Positions 34,349-42,780 of a stretch of 64,000 nucleotides of DNA are shown piece by piece. The notes beneath the pieces were generated by a model, which was given only the letters and a program-made list of their open reading frames with translations, had not been told where the DNA came from and did no database searches. Origin of the DNA: Kitasatospora terrestris (GTDB taxonomy: Bacteria; Actinomycetota; Actinomycetes; Streptomycetales; Streptomycetaceae); contig NZ_BAABIS010000001.1 of the NCBI RefSeq assembly GCF_039542905.1, positions 7,440,001 through 7,504,000 on the forward strand. The letters are read 5' to 3'. Both the position numbers and the translations under genes were made by a program. Positions within the stretch are counted from its first letter, which is position 1. Each line of letters opens with the position of its first letter.

Positions 34349-35851
34349 TTGCCGACGACGGGGACGACAGCGGGTACGACGGGTCCGGCGGCCGCGCCGG
34401 TCGAGGAGCGGGTGCGGGCGGCGTTCGCTGCCGGGGCCGTGATCGACCTGCGCGAAGGCCCGGACGAGGACGTCCGGGCCGGCGGCCGGTGGGGCGAGGA
34501 GCGGACCGTACCGGCCCGGCTGCTGCGGGAGTTGCTGCTGGGGGACGCCCCCGGGGCGCTGCGGCTGGCCGGGGCGCGGATCACCGGGGCGCTGGACCTC
34601 GGTGACGGCGCGGTCGCGCACGCGGTCACGTTCACCGGATGCCACTTCGAGGAGCCGGTGGTGCTGCGCGGGGCGTCGATGCGCTCCACCGGGCTGATCG
34701 GCTGCCTCGTCCCCGGGCTGGACGGCTGGCTGCTCAAGGTCGACGGCAACCTGTTCTTCGAGAACTCGGTGATCGACGGACGGCTCACCCTCACCCGCGC
34801 GCACGTCACCGGCGAACTCCGGCTCAGCGGCGCCCGGCTCACCGCCCGCGAGTTCCTGGACGGCGGACGGCCCGCCGAGGGCACGGACGTGTGGGCGCTG
34901 TGGGCCGGCGGCATGGTGCTGGACGGCGGCTTCTTCGCCCGGCACGGGTTCGTCGCACGCGGCGGACTGCGGCTGGTCGGCGCCCAGTTCAACGGCGGGC
35001 TGTTCATGGAACGGGCCGTGATCGACAACCCCGGGCGGGAGGCCTTCAGCGGCGACGACCTCAGCGCCACCACCATGGTCCTCGCCGACGGCTTCGTCGC
35101 CCGCGGCGCCGTCCGGCTGCCCGGGGCGAGCGTGCGCAGCCTGCTCTCCCTGGACCGCGCCGTACTCGACGGGGCGCTGCACGCCGGCCGGCTGCAGGCC
35201 GGCGACCTGCGGCTCACCGTCGCCGCCACCCCCACCGGGCCGGTCGACCTGGAGGAGGCGCAGGCCGCCGTGCTGCACGACAACGAACACAGCTGGCCCG
35301 CCGACACCCGGTTGGACGGCTTCACCTACACCTCCATCCACCGGCCGTCCGGCGAGAGCGACCCGGTCGGGCGGCGCCTCGCCTGGCTGGCCGCACTGCC
35401 CGGGTACGCGCCGCAGCCGTACGAGCAACTCGCCGCCTGGTACCGGAAGATCGGGCACGACGACGACGCGCGGCGGGTGCTGCTGGCCAAGCAGCGCAGG
35501 CGGCGGCGCACCCTCGGGCCGCTCGGGCGGGCGTGGGGGCGGCTGCTGGACACCACCGTCGGGTACGGCTACCGGCCGTGGCAGGCGGGGGTGTGGCTGC
35601 TGGTGCTCACCGCCGCCGGCACCGTGCTGTTCCGGCACGGGCACCCGACGCCGGTGCAGGCCGGGCAGGCGCCGTTCAGCTCCTTCGTGTACACGCTCGA
35701 CCTGCTCGTGCCGATCGGCGGTTTCGGGCAGCGCACGGCCTGGTACTGGACCGACTACCACCAGTGGGTCGGCTACGCGCTGATCGCCACCGGCTGGGTG
35801 CTCACCACCGCCGTCCTGGCGGGCGTCAGCCGCTCGCTGAACCGCGCCTGA
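34349..35851 (+). CDS. Membrane-anchored repeat-sheet protein (often labelled membrane-associated oxidoreductase)
   Basis: A 500-residue protein. Residues about 60-320 form a run of short beta turns of hydrophobic-x pattern (LRLAGARITGALDLGDGAVA, LTLTRAHVTGELRLSGARLT, LRLVGAQFNGGLFMERAVID), similar to pentapeptide-like or bactofilin-like solenoids. A soluble helical segment with PYEQLAAWYRKIGHDDDARR follows, then two transmembrane helices (about 410-430 and 470-495). Actinomycete relatives are annotated as membrane-associated oxidoreductases, but no cofactor motif is visible and I would not trust the label. A TTG at 34349 with GGGGAGG upstream is taken as start. Confidence 0.72.
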   Translation: MPTTGTTAGTTGPAAAPVEERVRAAFAAGAVIDLREGPDEDVRAGGRWGEERTVPARLLRELLLGDAPGALRLAGARITGALDLGDGAVAHAVTFTGCHFEEPVVLRGASMRSTGLIGCLVPGLDGWLLKVDGNLFFENSVIDGRLTLTRAHVTGELRLSGARLTAREFLDGGRPAEGTDVWALWAGGMVLDGGFFARHGFVARGGLRLVGAQFNGGLFMERAVIDNPGREAFSGDDLSATTMVLADGFVARGAVRLPGASVRSLLSLDRAVLDGALHAGRLQAGDLRLTVAATPTGPVDLEEAQAAVLHDNEHSWPADTRLDGFTYTSIHRPSGESDPVGRRLAWLAALPGYAPQPYEQLAAWYRKIGHDDDARRVLLAKQRRRRRTLGPLGRAWGRLLDTTVGYGYRPWQAGVWLLVLTAAGTVLFRHGHPTPVQAGQAPFSSFVYTLDLLVPIGGFGQRTAWYWTDYHQWVGYALIATGWVLTTAVLAGVSRSLNRA

Positions 35852-35862
35852 CGGACGCTCGC

Positions 35863-35905
35863 GGCGCGGTGGGCGGCACGGGTTCAGTGTGCCGCCCGCC
35901 GCGCC
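35863..35905. terminator. Terminator between convergent genes
   Basis: A 17-bp stem with one G-T wobble (GGCGCGGTGGGCGGCAC and its partner) and a nine-base loop lies between the repeat-sheet protein gene and the convergent MFS gene. Confidence 0.75.
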
Positions 35906-35919
35906 GGAAGGGGGAGGGG

Positions 35920-37467
35920 TCAGGCGACGAGCTGCCTGTCCTCGGCGGGGGCCGGGGCGGTCGGGGCCTTCGGGGTGCGCAGGAAGCGCCAGCAGAGGGC
36001 GGCCGCGGCGAGCAGCAGGGCGGCGGCCAGCCAGGCGGCGACGTTCATGCCGTGGACGAAGGACGTCCGGGCGCCGTCCAGCAGCTGGTCGGCGACCGGG
36101 CCGGGCAGGGCGCCGGCGGCCTCGACCGCACCGCCCAGCGACTCCCGGGCCTGCTCGCCGGTCTCGGCCGGGGTGCCCGACGGGACGGTGAAGCCGCCCG
36201 CGTAGATGGCGGTCACCACCGAGCCGACCAGCGCGATGCCGAGCGCGGTGCCCAGCTCGTACGCGGTCTCCGAGACGGCCGAGGCCGCGCCCGCCTTGTC
36301 GGCCGGGGCGGAGCCCAGCACCAGGTCGGAGGCGAGCGTGTAGACCACGCCCTCGGCCGTGCCCACCACCAGGAAGGACGCGCCGAACAGCAGGTACGCG
36401 CTGTCCTGCCGGACCAGGCCGAGCAGGGCGATGCCGGCGCCCATCGCGAACAGGCCGCCGGCCAGCGCCGCCCGGTTGCCCGCGCGCCGCGCCAGCCGGG
36501 CGGTCAGCAGACCGCCGACCACCGCGCCGACGAAGGCCGGCATCTCGGCCAGGCCGGCGGTGAGCGGGGCGTAGCCGCGGACCAGCTGCAGGTACTGCGA
36601 GACGCAGAAGATCACGCCGGACAGGCCGATCAGCGCGGTCAGCGAGGCCACCACGGCCGCGGTGAAGCGCCGGTCGGTGAACAGCCGGACGTCCAGCAGC
36701 GGGGTCTCCAGCCGCAGCTGGCGGCGGACGAACCAGAGCAGCGCGCCCGCGCCGAGCAGCAGCACCAGCGGGGACGACCAGGAGGACAGGCCGTCGGCGG
36801 CCAGCTCCTTGATCGCGTACACCACGCCGATCACACCGGCCATCGAGAGGAACACGCTCAGCACGTCCCAGCGGCCCGGCCGCGGGTCGCGCGACTCCGG
36901 CAGCAGCCAGGCGCCGAACACCAGCAGCAGGGCCAGCACCGGCAGGTTCAGCAGGAAGACCGAGCCCCACCAGAAGTGCTCCAGCAGCACGCCGCCGACC
37001 AGCGGGCCGAGCGCCGCGCCGGCGGTCGCGCCGGCGCCCCAGATGCCGATCGCGGTGGCCCGCTCGCGGGCGTCCGGGAAGAGCGTGCGGATCAGGGAGA
37101 GGGTGGACGGCATGATCGTCGCGCCGGCCACGCCGAGCAGGGCGCGGGCCAGGATCAGCCAGCCCGGGCTCGGGGCGTACGCGGCGAGCAGCGAGGCCGC
37201 GCCGAACGCGGCCGAGCCGACCAGCAGCACCCGCTTGCGGCCGAGCCGGTCGCTGAGGGCGCCCATGGAGACCAGCAGGCCGGCCAGGACGAAGGAGTAG
37301 ACGTCGCCGATCCACAGCAGCTGGGTACCGCTGGGGCGGAGGGTCTCGCTGATGGACGGGATGGCGAGGGACAGCACCGTGGCGTCGACCGCGACCAGGG
37401 TGACGGCGAGGACGAGGACGCCCAGGCCGGCCCAGCGGCGGTTGGTGACGGGCAGGTTGGTGCTCAT
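35920..37467 (-). CDS. MFS drug efflux transporter, DHA2 family
   Basis: A 515-residue 14-helix exporter of the SmvA/QacA type. Markers: VAVDATVLSLAIPSISETLR in helix 1, the loop 2-3 motif GALSDRLGRKRVLLVGSAAF, the helix 5 region GIWGAGATAGAALGPLVGGV and a long extracytoplasmic loop before the last helix (FTVPSGTPAETGEQARESLG). It likely expels cationic or hydrophobic drugs. The ATG overlaps the stop of the upstream TetR gene (ATGA), so the regulator and pump are one transcription unit controlled from the operator at 38037-38056. Confidence 0.92.
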   Translation of the reverse strand: MSTNLPVTNRRWAGLGVLVLAVTLVAVDATVLSLAIPSISETLRPSGTQLLWIGDVYSFVLAGLLVSMGALSDRLGRKRVLLVGSAAFGAASLLAAYAPSPGWLILARALLGVAGATIMPSTLSLIRTLFPDARERATAIGIWGAGATAGAALGPLVGGVLLEHFWWGSVFLLNLPVLALLLVFGAWLLPESRDPRPGRWDVLSVFLSMAGVIGVVYAIKELAADGLSSWSSPLVLLLGAGALLWFVRRQLRLETPLLDVRLFTDRRFTAAVVASLTALIGLSGVIFCVSQYLQLVRGYAPLTAGLAEMPAFVGAVVGGLLTARLARRAGNRAALAGGLFAMGAGIALLGLVRQDSAYLLFGASFLVVGTAEGVVYTLASDLVLGSAPADKAGAASAVSETAYELGTALGIALVGSVVTAIYAGGFTVPSGTPAETGEQARESLGGAVEAAGALPGPVADQLLDGARTSFVHGMNVAAWLAAALLLAAAALCWRFLRTPKAPTAPAPAEDRQLVA

Positions 37468-38018
37468 GGTGTATCGGGTCTCCGTAGGCTGCCGCCGAGG
37501 AAGAGCTCGGCGAGCGAGAAGGCGCTGTCGCGCGGGGCGAGGCGTCCGTCCTGGACGGCCCAGCCGATGCCGGCCACGAGGTCGAAGAAGGCCTCGCTGA
37601 GCCAGCCGGCCGAGAGCTCCACCCGGAAGACGCCCTGCTGCTGGCCGCGCAGGAAGAGCGCGCGGACCCGGGCGTCCTGGAACTCCCAGAGATCGTTGAT
37701 CTCCTGGTCGTCGTAGAGCTGGTTCTCGCCGGCGAGGAAGGCGCACAGTGCGGCGTCGGGCACGACCGCGTCCACCAGGCGGCGGAAGGCCTCCTGGGCG
37801 TCGCCCTCCTCGATCCGGGCGGTGTCCAGGGCGGCGGCGAAACGGCGCAGGCCGAGCGCGCCCACCTCGCGGATCAGCGCCTCGCGGCCCGGGAAGATCC
37901 GGTGCAGCGTGGCACGGCTGATGCCGGCCGCGCGGGCGATCTCGTCGAGGTGGGCGGTCGGGCGTCGCGAAAGCACGCCGACGGCGGCCTCCAGCACCGA
38001 GTCGCGGTCAGTAGCCAT
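37464..38018 (-). CDS. TetR-family regulator of the efflux pump
   Basis: A 184-residue TetR protein. The HTH occupies about residues 5-50 (VLEAAVGVLSRRPTAHLDEI, AGISRATLHRIFPGREALIR), and the remaining helices form the ligand pocket. The ATG at 38018 was chosen because homologues start with a short lead before the HTH; an upstream in-frame ATG (38045) would place the start inside the operator. It precedes and overlaps the MFS gene and probably represses both, being released by a drug exported by the pump. Confidence 0.9.
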   Translation of the reverse strand: MATDRDSVLEAAVGVLSRRPTAHLDEIARAAGISRATLHRIFPGREALIREVGALGLRRFAAALDTARIEEGDAQEAFRRLVDAVVPDAALCAFLAGENQLYDDQEINDLWEFQDARVRALFLRGQQQGVFRVELSAGWLSEAFFDLVAGIGWAVQDGRLAPRDSAFSLAELFLGGSLRRPDTP

Positions 38019-38036
38019 GAGACCAGTGTAGGGCAG

Positions 38037-38056
38037 ATGAGACACCCATGTCTCAT
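38037..38056. promoter_or_regulatory. Operator of the TetR-MFS unit
   Basis: ATGAGACACCCATGTCTCAT is a 20-base sequence with perfect 8-base arms around a 4-base centre, 19 bases upstream of the TetR start. Similar TGAGAC/GTCTCA repeats precede other TetR-efflux pairs. Autoregulation by the TetR protein is inferred. Confidence 0.7.
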
Positions 38057-38059
38057 TTT

Positions 38060-38265
38060 ATCGGCGCGAGTCTCAGGCGGCCGCCGTGCGGTGGTCGTAC
38101 GGTGGTCGTGCAGGGTGCGGTCGAGGGCCTCGCCGAGCGGAGTGGCGCGGCCGCCGAGCTCGGCGGTGAAGCGGGAGCTGTCGACCACGAACGGCTCGGC
38201 GAACTCGTAGCGCATCTCCACCGGCTCGCGGACCGTTCGGTCGACCAGGCCGAGGGCGAACAGGG
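38060..38265 (-). pseudogene. C-terminal remnant of an NAD-dependent epimerase/dehydratase
   Basis: On the minus strand, a fragment reading ALFALGLVDRTVREPVEMRY then EFAEPFVVDSSRFTAELG and TPLGEALDRTLHDHR matches the typical end of Streptomyces NAD-dependent epimerase proteins (EMRYxFxEPFVVDxSxFxxxFG...TPLxEAL). There is no Rossmann domain or start upstream, and the original stop has been lost by a frameshift. It is a decayed end piece. Confidence 0.5.
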
Positions 38266-38309
38266 CGGCGGGCGGCGCTGCGCGGGGTGCCGGCCGGGGC
38301 GTACCCGAG

Positions 38310-38418
38310 GACGGCCGCTAGCGCGGGGGCCGTCGCGCGCCACGTCACCGGGGAACAGTTCCGCTGGGGCCTGGACCAGGTGATGGACGGGCTGGTCGCG
38401 GGCCGCTCGGTCGAGTAG
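38310..38418 (+). pseudogene. C-terminal remnant of a TetR-family regulator
   Basis: On the plus strand the frame ending at the TAG 38416-38418 reads VTGEQFRWGLDQVMDGLVAG, which resembles the last helix of TetR_C_11-type regulators (FxxGLDxxLDGL). Only about 35 residues are left and no HTH lies upstream. Together with the neighbouring epimerase tail it suggests that a divergent or convergent regulator-epimerase pair has been deleted here. Confidence 0.4.
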
Positions 38419-38505
38419 CGCGCCGGCCGGGCGTGCGGGCCGGGGCGTGCGTGAAGGCCGGGCGCCGCGTCAGGCGGCCCCCGGCCAGGGGGTGGTGAGG
38501 GCGGG

Positions 38506-38901
38506 TCAGCTCTGGTTGTAGAAGCCGGAGTCGTCGAGCGGGCGGTCGATCACCATCACCTCGACGTCCGCCGGGGTGAGCAGGAACACCCGGCGGGCGA
38601 TCCGCTCGATGTTGCCGCGGGTGCCGAAGATCAGGCCGGACGCGAAGTCGACCATACGCTTGGCCTCGGCCTCGTCCATCTCGGTGAGGTCCATGACCAC
38701 CGGGGTCGCGGCGCGGATGTGCTCGCCCACGGTGCGGGCGGCCTCGAAGCCGGTCGGGCGCAGCGAGACGATCCGGGCGGGTGCGGGCTGGGCGCTCGGC
38801 AGAGTGTCCTCACCGTCCCACTGATCCTCGTACACGGCGGCCGGGTAGCTGCCGGAGGGCATCAGCCATCCGTTGTGGTGCTCGTCGCGCAGTGCTCCCA
38901 T
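38506..38901 (-). CDS. SepF-like cell division protein
   Basis: A 131-residue protein of the SepF/DUF552 family; SepF binds FtsZ and tethers the division ring to the membrane. The C-terminal core (about 48-125) shows ARIVSLRPTGFEAARTVGEH, VVMDLTEMDEAEAKRMVDFA and GNIERIARRVFLLTPADVEV. The N-terminal part is short and lacks the long Arg-rich linker of the main SepF, so this is probably one of the additional SepF paralogues that Streptomyces carry. The ATG at 38901 has GGGAGG eight bases upstream; an in-frame start further out (38967) lacks one. No dcw genes are near. Confidence 0.85.
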   Translation of the reverse strand: MGALRDEHHNGWLMPSGSYPAAVYEDQWDGEDTLPSAQPAPARIVSLRPTGFEAARTVGEHIRAATPVVMDLTEMDEAEAKRMVDFASGLIFGTRGNIERIARRVFLLTPADVEVMVIDRPLDDSGFYNQS

Positions 38902-39173
38902 TGCCGCGGCCTCCCTGTCTCGTCCCGTACTGGTCCCCCGGGGCGACGGGTCGTTTTGACACGTCATCCACTTGTTGGAACTGTCCGAGTATCGCACTGA
39001 TCATCGCTCTGGTGCCCGCTCGCGACCGCCGGACGGGTCGTGGCGTGCAGGAAATACCGGAAAGTCCGGACAAAAGCCTGTGACGCCGCTGGTCGCCCGA
39101 CGGTTGCGCGCGTAGACCATATCGGTGGAGGTCAGACCGCAGTTGACTGTCTGTCAACGATCACGTAACGGGT
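38902..39173. other. Intergenic region upstream of sepF-like gene
   Basis: This 272-base, slightly AT-richer gap holds the promoter of the leftward sepF-like gene and the end of the leftward dinB-like gene. A rightward TTGACA-17-AACTGT pair is visible at 38955-38983, but no rightward gene follows, so I do not assign it. A short palindrome CCGGAAAGTCCGG lies at 39058-39070. Nothing else was recognised. Confidence 0.4.
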
Positions 39174-39692
39174 TCACTCCCCGGTGGCGCCGTCGATCCG
39201 CTCGCGGAGCAGGTCGGCGTGTCCGTTGTGGCGCGCGTACTCCTCGATCATGTGCACCAGGATCCAGCGCAGCGAAACCTTCTCGCCGCGCCGCTCCCGC
39301 TTGCCCACGGTGTCCAGCGGCAGGCCGGCGGCGGCCGCGCGGGCCAGCTCGATCTGTTGCCGCCACACCGCGAAGTCGGCGGCCGGGTCGGCGGTGTCGA
39401 CGTTGTTGAAGTCGCCGTCCTCGTCCTCGCGGGTCCAGTAGATGCCGTCCTCGCCGAGGTCCTGCCCGTCGAGGATCGCCAGGAACCAGAATTGCTCCAC
39501 CTCCGCCATGTGCCGGACCAGGCCGAGCAGGGAGAGCGTGGACGGCGGGGTGGAGCGTTCGCGGAGCTGCTCGTCGGTCAGGCCCTCGCACTTGAGGGCG
39601 AGCGTCGCGCGGTGGTAGTCGAGCCACCCGGTCAGCATGGTGGTCTCGTCGGCGGACAGGGGAGGGTCTACGCGCTGCGTCGTCGTGGTCAT
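39174..39692 (-). CDS. DinB family protein (DUF664)
   Basis: A 172-residue four-helix protein of the DinB/DUF664 group, related to mycothiol- and bacillithiol-dependent enzymes. Features are LTGWLDYHRATLALKCEGLT, LGLVRHMAEVEQFWFLAIL with one histidine, and SLRWILVHMIEEYARHNGHA with further histidines, giving a putative metal site. Substrate unknown; mycothiol-dependent transfer or detoxification is a family-level guess. It stands alone between convergent and divergent neighbours. Confidence 0.87.
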   Translation of the reverse strand: MTTTTQRVDPPLSADETTMLTGWLDYHRATLALKCEGLTDEQLRERSTPPSTLSLLGLVRHMAEVEQFWFLAILDGQDLGEDGIYWTREDEDGDFNNVDTADPAADFAVWRQQIELARAAAAGLPLDTVGKRERRGEKVSLRWILVHMIEEYARHNGHADLLRERIDGATGE

Positions 39693-39814
39693 GACGGCCA
39701 GTCTGGGGCAGGCGGCGGACGTCCTGCCAGTGGATTTGCCGGGAGCCCCTATCCTGTCCGGGCGCCGGCGGCGAGGGACCGGCCGGCGCCCGGACGGGGA
39801 ACCGAGGGGGAGCT

Positions 39815-40177
39815 GTGCGAGGAGTGCTGACCGGGGCCAACCTGGTGGGACGTTTCCTGCTCGAACTGGCGGCGCTCGCCGCCCTCGCGGTCGGCGGGTA
39901 CGCGGTGCCCGGGCCGACGGCGGTGCGGGTGCTCGTCGCGCTGGCGCTGCCGGTCGGCGCGGCGGTGCTGTGGGGGCGCTACGCGGCGCCCAGGCGGTCG
40001 GTGCCCGACGCGGTGGCCGCGTGGTACCTGACCCAGGCGGTGGTGTGGGGCGGCGCCGTCGCGGCGCTCGCCCTGAGCGGGCACGGCACCTGGGCGGTGG
40101 TGCTGGCGGTGCTGATGGCGGTCAACACGGTGGCGCTGCGGGCGCTCGGGGAGTGGAGTCCGTCGGTGCGGCGGTGA
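39815..40177 (+). CDS. YrdB/DUF2568 family membrane protein
   Basis: A 120-residue integral membrane protein with four hydrophobic segments (about 8-30, 34-54, 66-86, 90-110). Motifs VGRFLLELAALAALAVGGYA and VLWGRYAAPRRSVPD are those of the DUF2568 family (YrdB of Bacillus). Function unknown. GTG start with AGGGGGA upstream. It is convergent with the VTT gene, 20 bases apart. Confidence 0.8.
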   Translation: MRGVLTGANLVGRFLLELAALAALAVGGYAVPGPTAVRVLVALALPVGAAVLWGRYAAPRRSVPDAVAAWYLTQAVVWGGAVAALALSGHGTWAVVLAVLMAVNTVALRALGEWSPSVRR

Positions 40178-40197
40178 GCCGACGAAGCGGTCGGGGG

Positions 40198-40884
40198 TCA
40201 GGCCGTCGTCGACGCCGGTGCGGCCGGTGCGGTGGTGGTTGCCGCCGTGGCGGCGGTGCGGCTGCGGCGCCGGGCCCGCCAGAACGAGTAGCCGCTGAAC
40301 AGGAACATCGCGACGATCACCGAGGACGAGATCAGGAACGCCGGCGAACCGGGGTGGCCCGCGCTCGCGCCCGCCACCACGTGCGCGGTCGTGGTCGGGA
40401 TCACGCCGAGCGCGGTCGCGGCGACGTACGGCAGGAACCGCACGCCGGAGAACGCGCAGACGAAGTTGCCCGCCTGGAACGGCGCCCCCGGGAACAGCCG
40501 GATCAGCAGGACGCTGCGGAAACCCTGATCGGTGAGACCGCGGTCGATCGCGGTGAGCACCCGGCCGCGCAGGAACCGGCGCAGCGCGTCCCGGCCCAGC
40601 CCGCGCCCCAGCCAGAACGACACCGCAGCCGCCAGGACCGAGCCCGCCACCGCCAGCGGCACCCCCCACACCGCGCCGAACAGCAGGCCCGCCGCCGCGT
40701 TCAGCGCCGGGCGCGGCAGGAAGGCGACGGTGCCGAAACCGTACGCGGCCAGCGCGATCGGCATCCGCCACGGGCCGGTCGCGGCGGCCAGCACCTGCGC
40801 GGGATCCCAGAGCAGCAGGGAGGCCGCCGCCGCGGCGAGGACGACGAACAGCAGCGCGAGACGCAGCCAGGGGGAGCGGAGCAC
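40198..40884 (-). CDS. VTT/DedA-like membrane protein (TVP38/TMEM64 family)
   Basis: A 228-residue membrane protein with about five or six helices. The VTT core has FGTVAFLPRPALNAAAGLLF, a Gly-rich FGAVWGVPLAVAGSVLAAAV, and LLIRLFPGAPFQAGNFVCAF, the FPGxPFxxxN pattern of the SNARE-associated/TVP38 family, thought to act in lipid scrambling or membrane homeostasis. The GTG at 40884 is the only reasonable start before the first helix, though its ribosome site is weak. The C-terminal tail is Ala/Thr-rich. Confidence 0.83.
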   Translation of the reverse strand: MLRSPWLRLALLFVVLAAAAASLLLWDPAQVLAAATGPWRMPIALAAYGFGTVAFLPRPALNAAAGLLFGAVWGVPLAVAGSVLAAAVSFWLGRGLGRDALRRFLRGRVLTAIDRGLTDQGFRSVLLIRLFPGAPFQAGNFVCAFSGVRFLPYVAATALGVIPTTTAHVVAGASAGHPGSPAFLISSSVIVAMFLFSGYSFWRARRRSRTAATAATTTAPAAPASTTA

Positions 40885-40952
40885 AGGCGTGAGCCTAACC
40901 CGGGCGGAAAGCCGACCGTCTTCCGGGGAAGGCGGTGGGACCGTACCGGCTG

Positions 40953-41861
40953 CTACGCGCGGAGCGACTTGAGGGTGGCGATGTCCCGGGCGTGCAGGGC
41001 GCCCTCGACCCGGTCGGGGTCGTGACGGCCGTCCGGGGTCTCGATGACGAGGGGCACACCGGCGGTGGCGGGGTGGGCGAGGAGCTCCCGGAACGCGGAC
41101 CTGCCGATGTGGCCGGCGCCGATGTTCTCGTGGCGGTCCTTGCGGGCTCCGGCGACGTCCTTCGAGTCGTTGGCGTGGATCAGCCGCAGGCGTCCGGGCC
41201 CGACCGCGTCGGTCAGGGCGTCCAGCATCGCCGCGACACCGCCCGGCGCGGCGAGGTCGTGACCCGCGGCGAAGGCGTGGCAGGTGTCCAGGCAGACGCC
41301 GAGCAGGGGATGGTGGTCCAGCGCCTCGGCGTACGCCGCCAGGTCCTCCATCCGCGAGCAGAGCGAACTGCCCTGGCCCGCGGTCGGCTCCAGCAGCAGG
41401 CGCGGGGCGTCCGGGCCGAGCCCGTCCAGTTCGTCGAGCAGCGGCAGCACGCTCTCGCGGACCATCGCCAGCGCCTCGGCGCGGGTCCCGCACAGCGCGG
41501 AACCGGTGTGCACCACGGTGCCCTCGGCGCCGATCGCGTGGGAGCGGTGCAGGGAGTGCCGCAGCGACTCCGCGGACCGTTCGCGGGTCGCCGCCGAGTC
41601 CGAACCGAAGTTGATCAGGTACGGCGCGTGGACGAAGGAGCGGATGCCCTGCTCGGCGCACGCCGTGCGGAACGCCTCGTCCTGCGCGCGGTTGCCCGCC
41701 GGAGTCGCCCACCCGCGCGGATTGGCGACGAAGACCTGCACCGTCTCGGCGCCCACCCCGGCCGCGTACGGCAGGCCGGTGCCGGCCAGACCGCGTCCCG
41801 CCACGGGGACGTGGGCGCCGATCGGATTGCGCGGTTCAGGACTGTTCACGGCGGTGAGCAT
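40953..41861 (-). CDS. nfo: Deoxyribonuclease IV (AP endonuclease, Nfo family)
   Basis: A 302-residue zinc-dependent endonuclease that nicks DNA 5' to abasic sites in base excision repair. Metal-site motifs of the family occur in order: IGAHVPVAGRGLAG near the N-terminus, FVHAPYLINFGSD, VVHTGSA, LLLEPTAGQGSS, LGVCLDTCHAFAAGHDL, and LIHANDSKDVAGARKDRHEN followed by IGAGHIG. Length fits (E. coli Nfo 285). ATG at 41861 is used; a GTG at 41849 is also possible as ribosome sites are weak. It shares direction with the phosphotransferase gene 34 bases upstream. Confidence 0.94.
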   Translation of the reverse strand: MLTAVNSPEPRNPIGAHVPVAGRGLAGTGLPYAAGVGAETVQVFVANPRGWATPAGNRAQDEAFRTACAEQGIRSFVHAPYLINFGSDSAATRERSAESLRHSLHRSHAIGAEGTVVHTGSALCGTRAEALAMVRESVLPLLDELDGLGPDAPRLLLEPTAGQGSSLCSRMEDLAAYAEALDHHPLLGVCLDTCHAFAAGHDLAAPGGVAAMLDALTDAVGPGRLRLIHANDSKDVAGARKDRHENIGAGHIGRSAFRELLAHPATAGVPLVIETPDGRHDPDRVEGALHARDIATLKSLRA

Positions 41862-41895
41862 CGCACGGGGCGCGGCCGGCGGGGGAATCGGGTGG

Positions 41896-42780
41896 TCAGT
41901 GGGCGGCGAGGCGGTGGGTGGTCCAGGCGGTGTGGCGGGCGCGGAGGTCGGCGGTGGTCAGGTCGACCCGGCCGAGGTCGTGGTAGTTGGGGAGCCACGT
42001 CTCGACGGAGCGGTGGGAGTTCGCCAGGGCGAACAGGTCCCACAGGGCGAGGTCGGCGACGGTGGTGCCGGCCGCGCGCTGGTAGGCGGCGAGGAAGGAG
42101 TCGGCGACGTCCGGGCCGTGCAGGACGGCGAGGTCCAGGCGGCACCAGCCGACGTCGAAGCCGCGGGGGGCGCGGCAGGCGCCGGACCAGTCGACGACGC
42201 CGGTCAGCTCGGGGCCGGTCCACAGGACGTTGCCGGTCCAGAAGTCGAAGTGGGTCAGGACGGACGGCTGCGCGGCCAGCCGGTGCCGGCCGGCGGCGAC
42301 CGGAGGGCCGGCCGGCCCGGCGTCCGGGGCGGGGTGCTGAGCGGTGCTCGGCGCCGCCATCGCGTCGCGCAGGGCCGGGAGGCGGGAGAGCGGGACGGCG
42401 TGGACCCGGGCGAGGGCGGCGCCGAGGAGGGCGGCGGCCGCGTGCGGGTCGCGCGGGGTGATGTCCGCGCGACCGCGCAGCCGGGAGATCAGTACGGCCG
42501 GGCTGCCCGTCCGGCTGCCGTCCGGGTCGGCGGCGACCAGGCGCGGCGCCCAGCCGTCCAGGCCGTCGAGCGCCCGCAGGACCAGGGCCTCCTGCACGGC
42601 CGCGGTGTCCCCGGCGGGGAAGCGGCGCAGCACCAGGTCGCCGGTGCCGGTGCGGATCAGGTGGGTCGAGGCGTGGGCGCCACCGGCGAGTCGGCGGACG
42701 GTCGAGGCTGAGCCGGGACGGCCGCCCACGGCTTCGGCGGCCCAGGCGAGCGCCGCATCGGACGGCGGGGAGACGATCAC
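41896..42780 (-). CDS. Phosphotransferase family protein (APH/choline kinase fold)
   Basis: A 294-residue kinase-fold protein of the APH family. The nucleotide-binding lobe carries TVRRLAGGAHASTHLIRTG and DLVLRRF; the catalytic loop is VLTHFDFWTGNVLWTG (HxDxxxxN) and the metal-binding Asp is in LTGVVDWSGACRAPRGFDVG. It probably phosphorylates a small alcohol or sugar; a resistance role is only one possibility. GTG start at 42780. It may be co-transcribed with nfo. Confidence 0.88.
   Translation of the reverse strand: MIVSPPSDAALAWAAEAVGGRPGSASTVRRLAGGAHASTHLIRTGTGDLVLRRFPAGDTAAVQEALVLRALDGLDGWAPRLVAADPDGSRTGSPAVLISRLRGRADITPRDPHAAAALLGAALARVHAVPLSRLPALRDAMAAPSTAQHPAPDAGPAGPPVAAGRHRLAAQPSVLTHFDFWTGNVLWTGPELTGVVDWSGACRAPRGFDVGWCRLDLAVLHGPDVADSFLAAYQRAAGTTVADLALWDLFALANSHRSVETWLPNYHDLGRVDLTTADLRARHTAWTTHRLAAH

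Noticed and set aside
38955..38983. TTGACA-17-AACTGT promoter on the plus strand
   Set aside because: No rightward gene follows; the next rightward gene starts 830 bases away behind a leftward gene.
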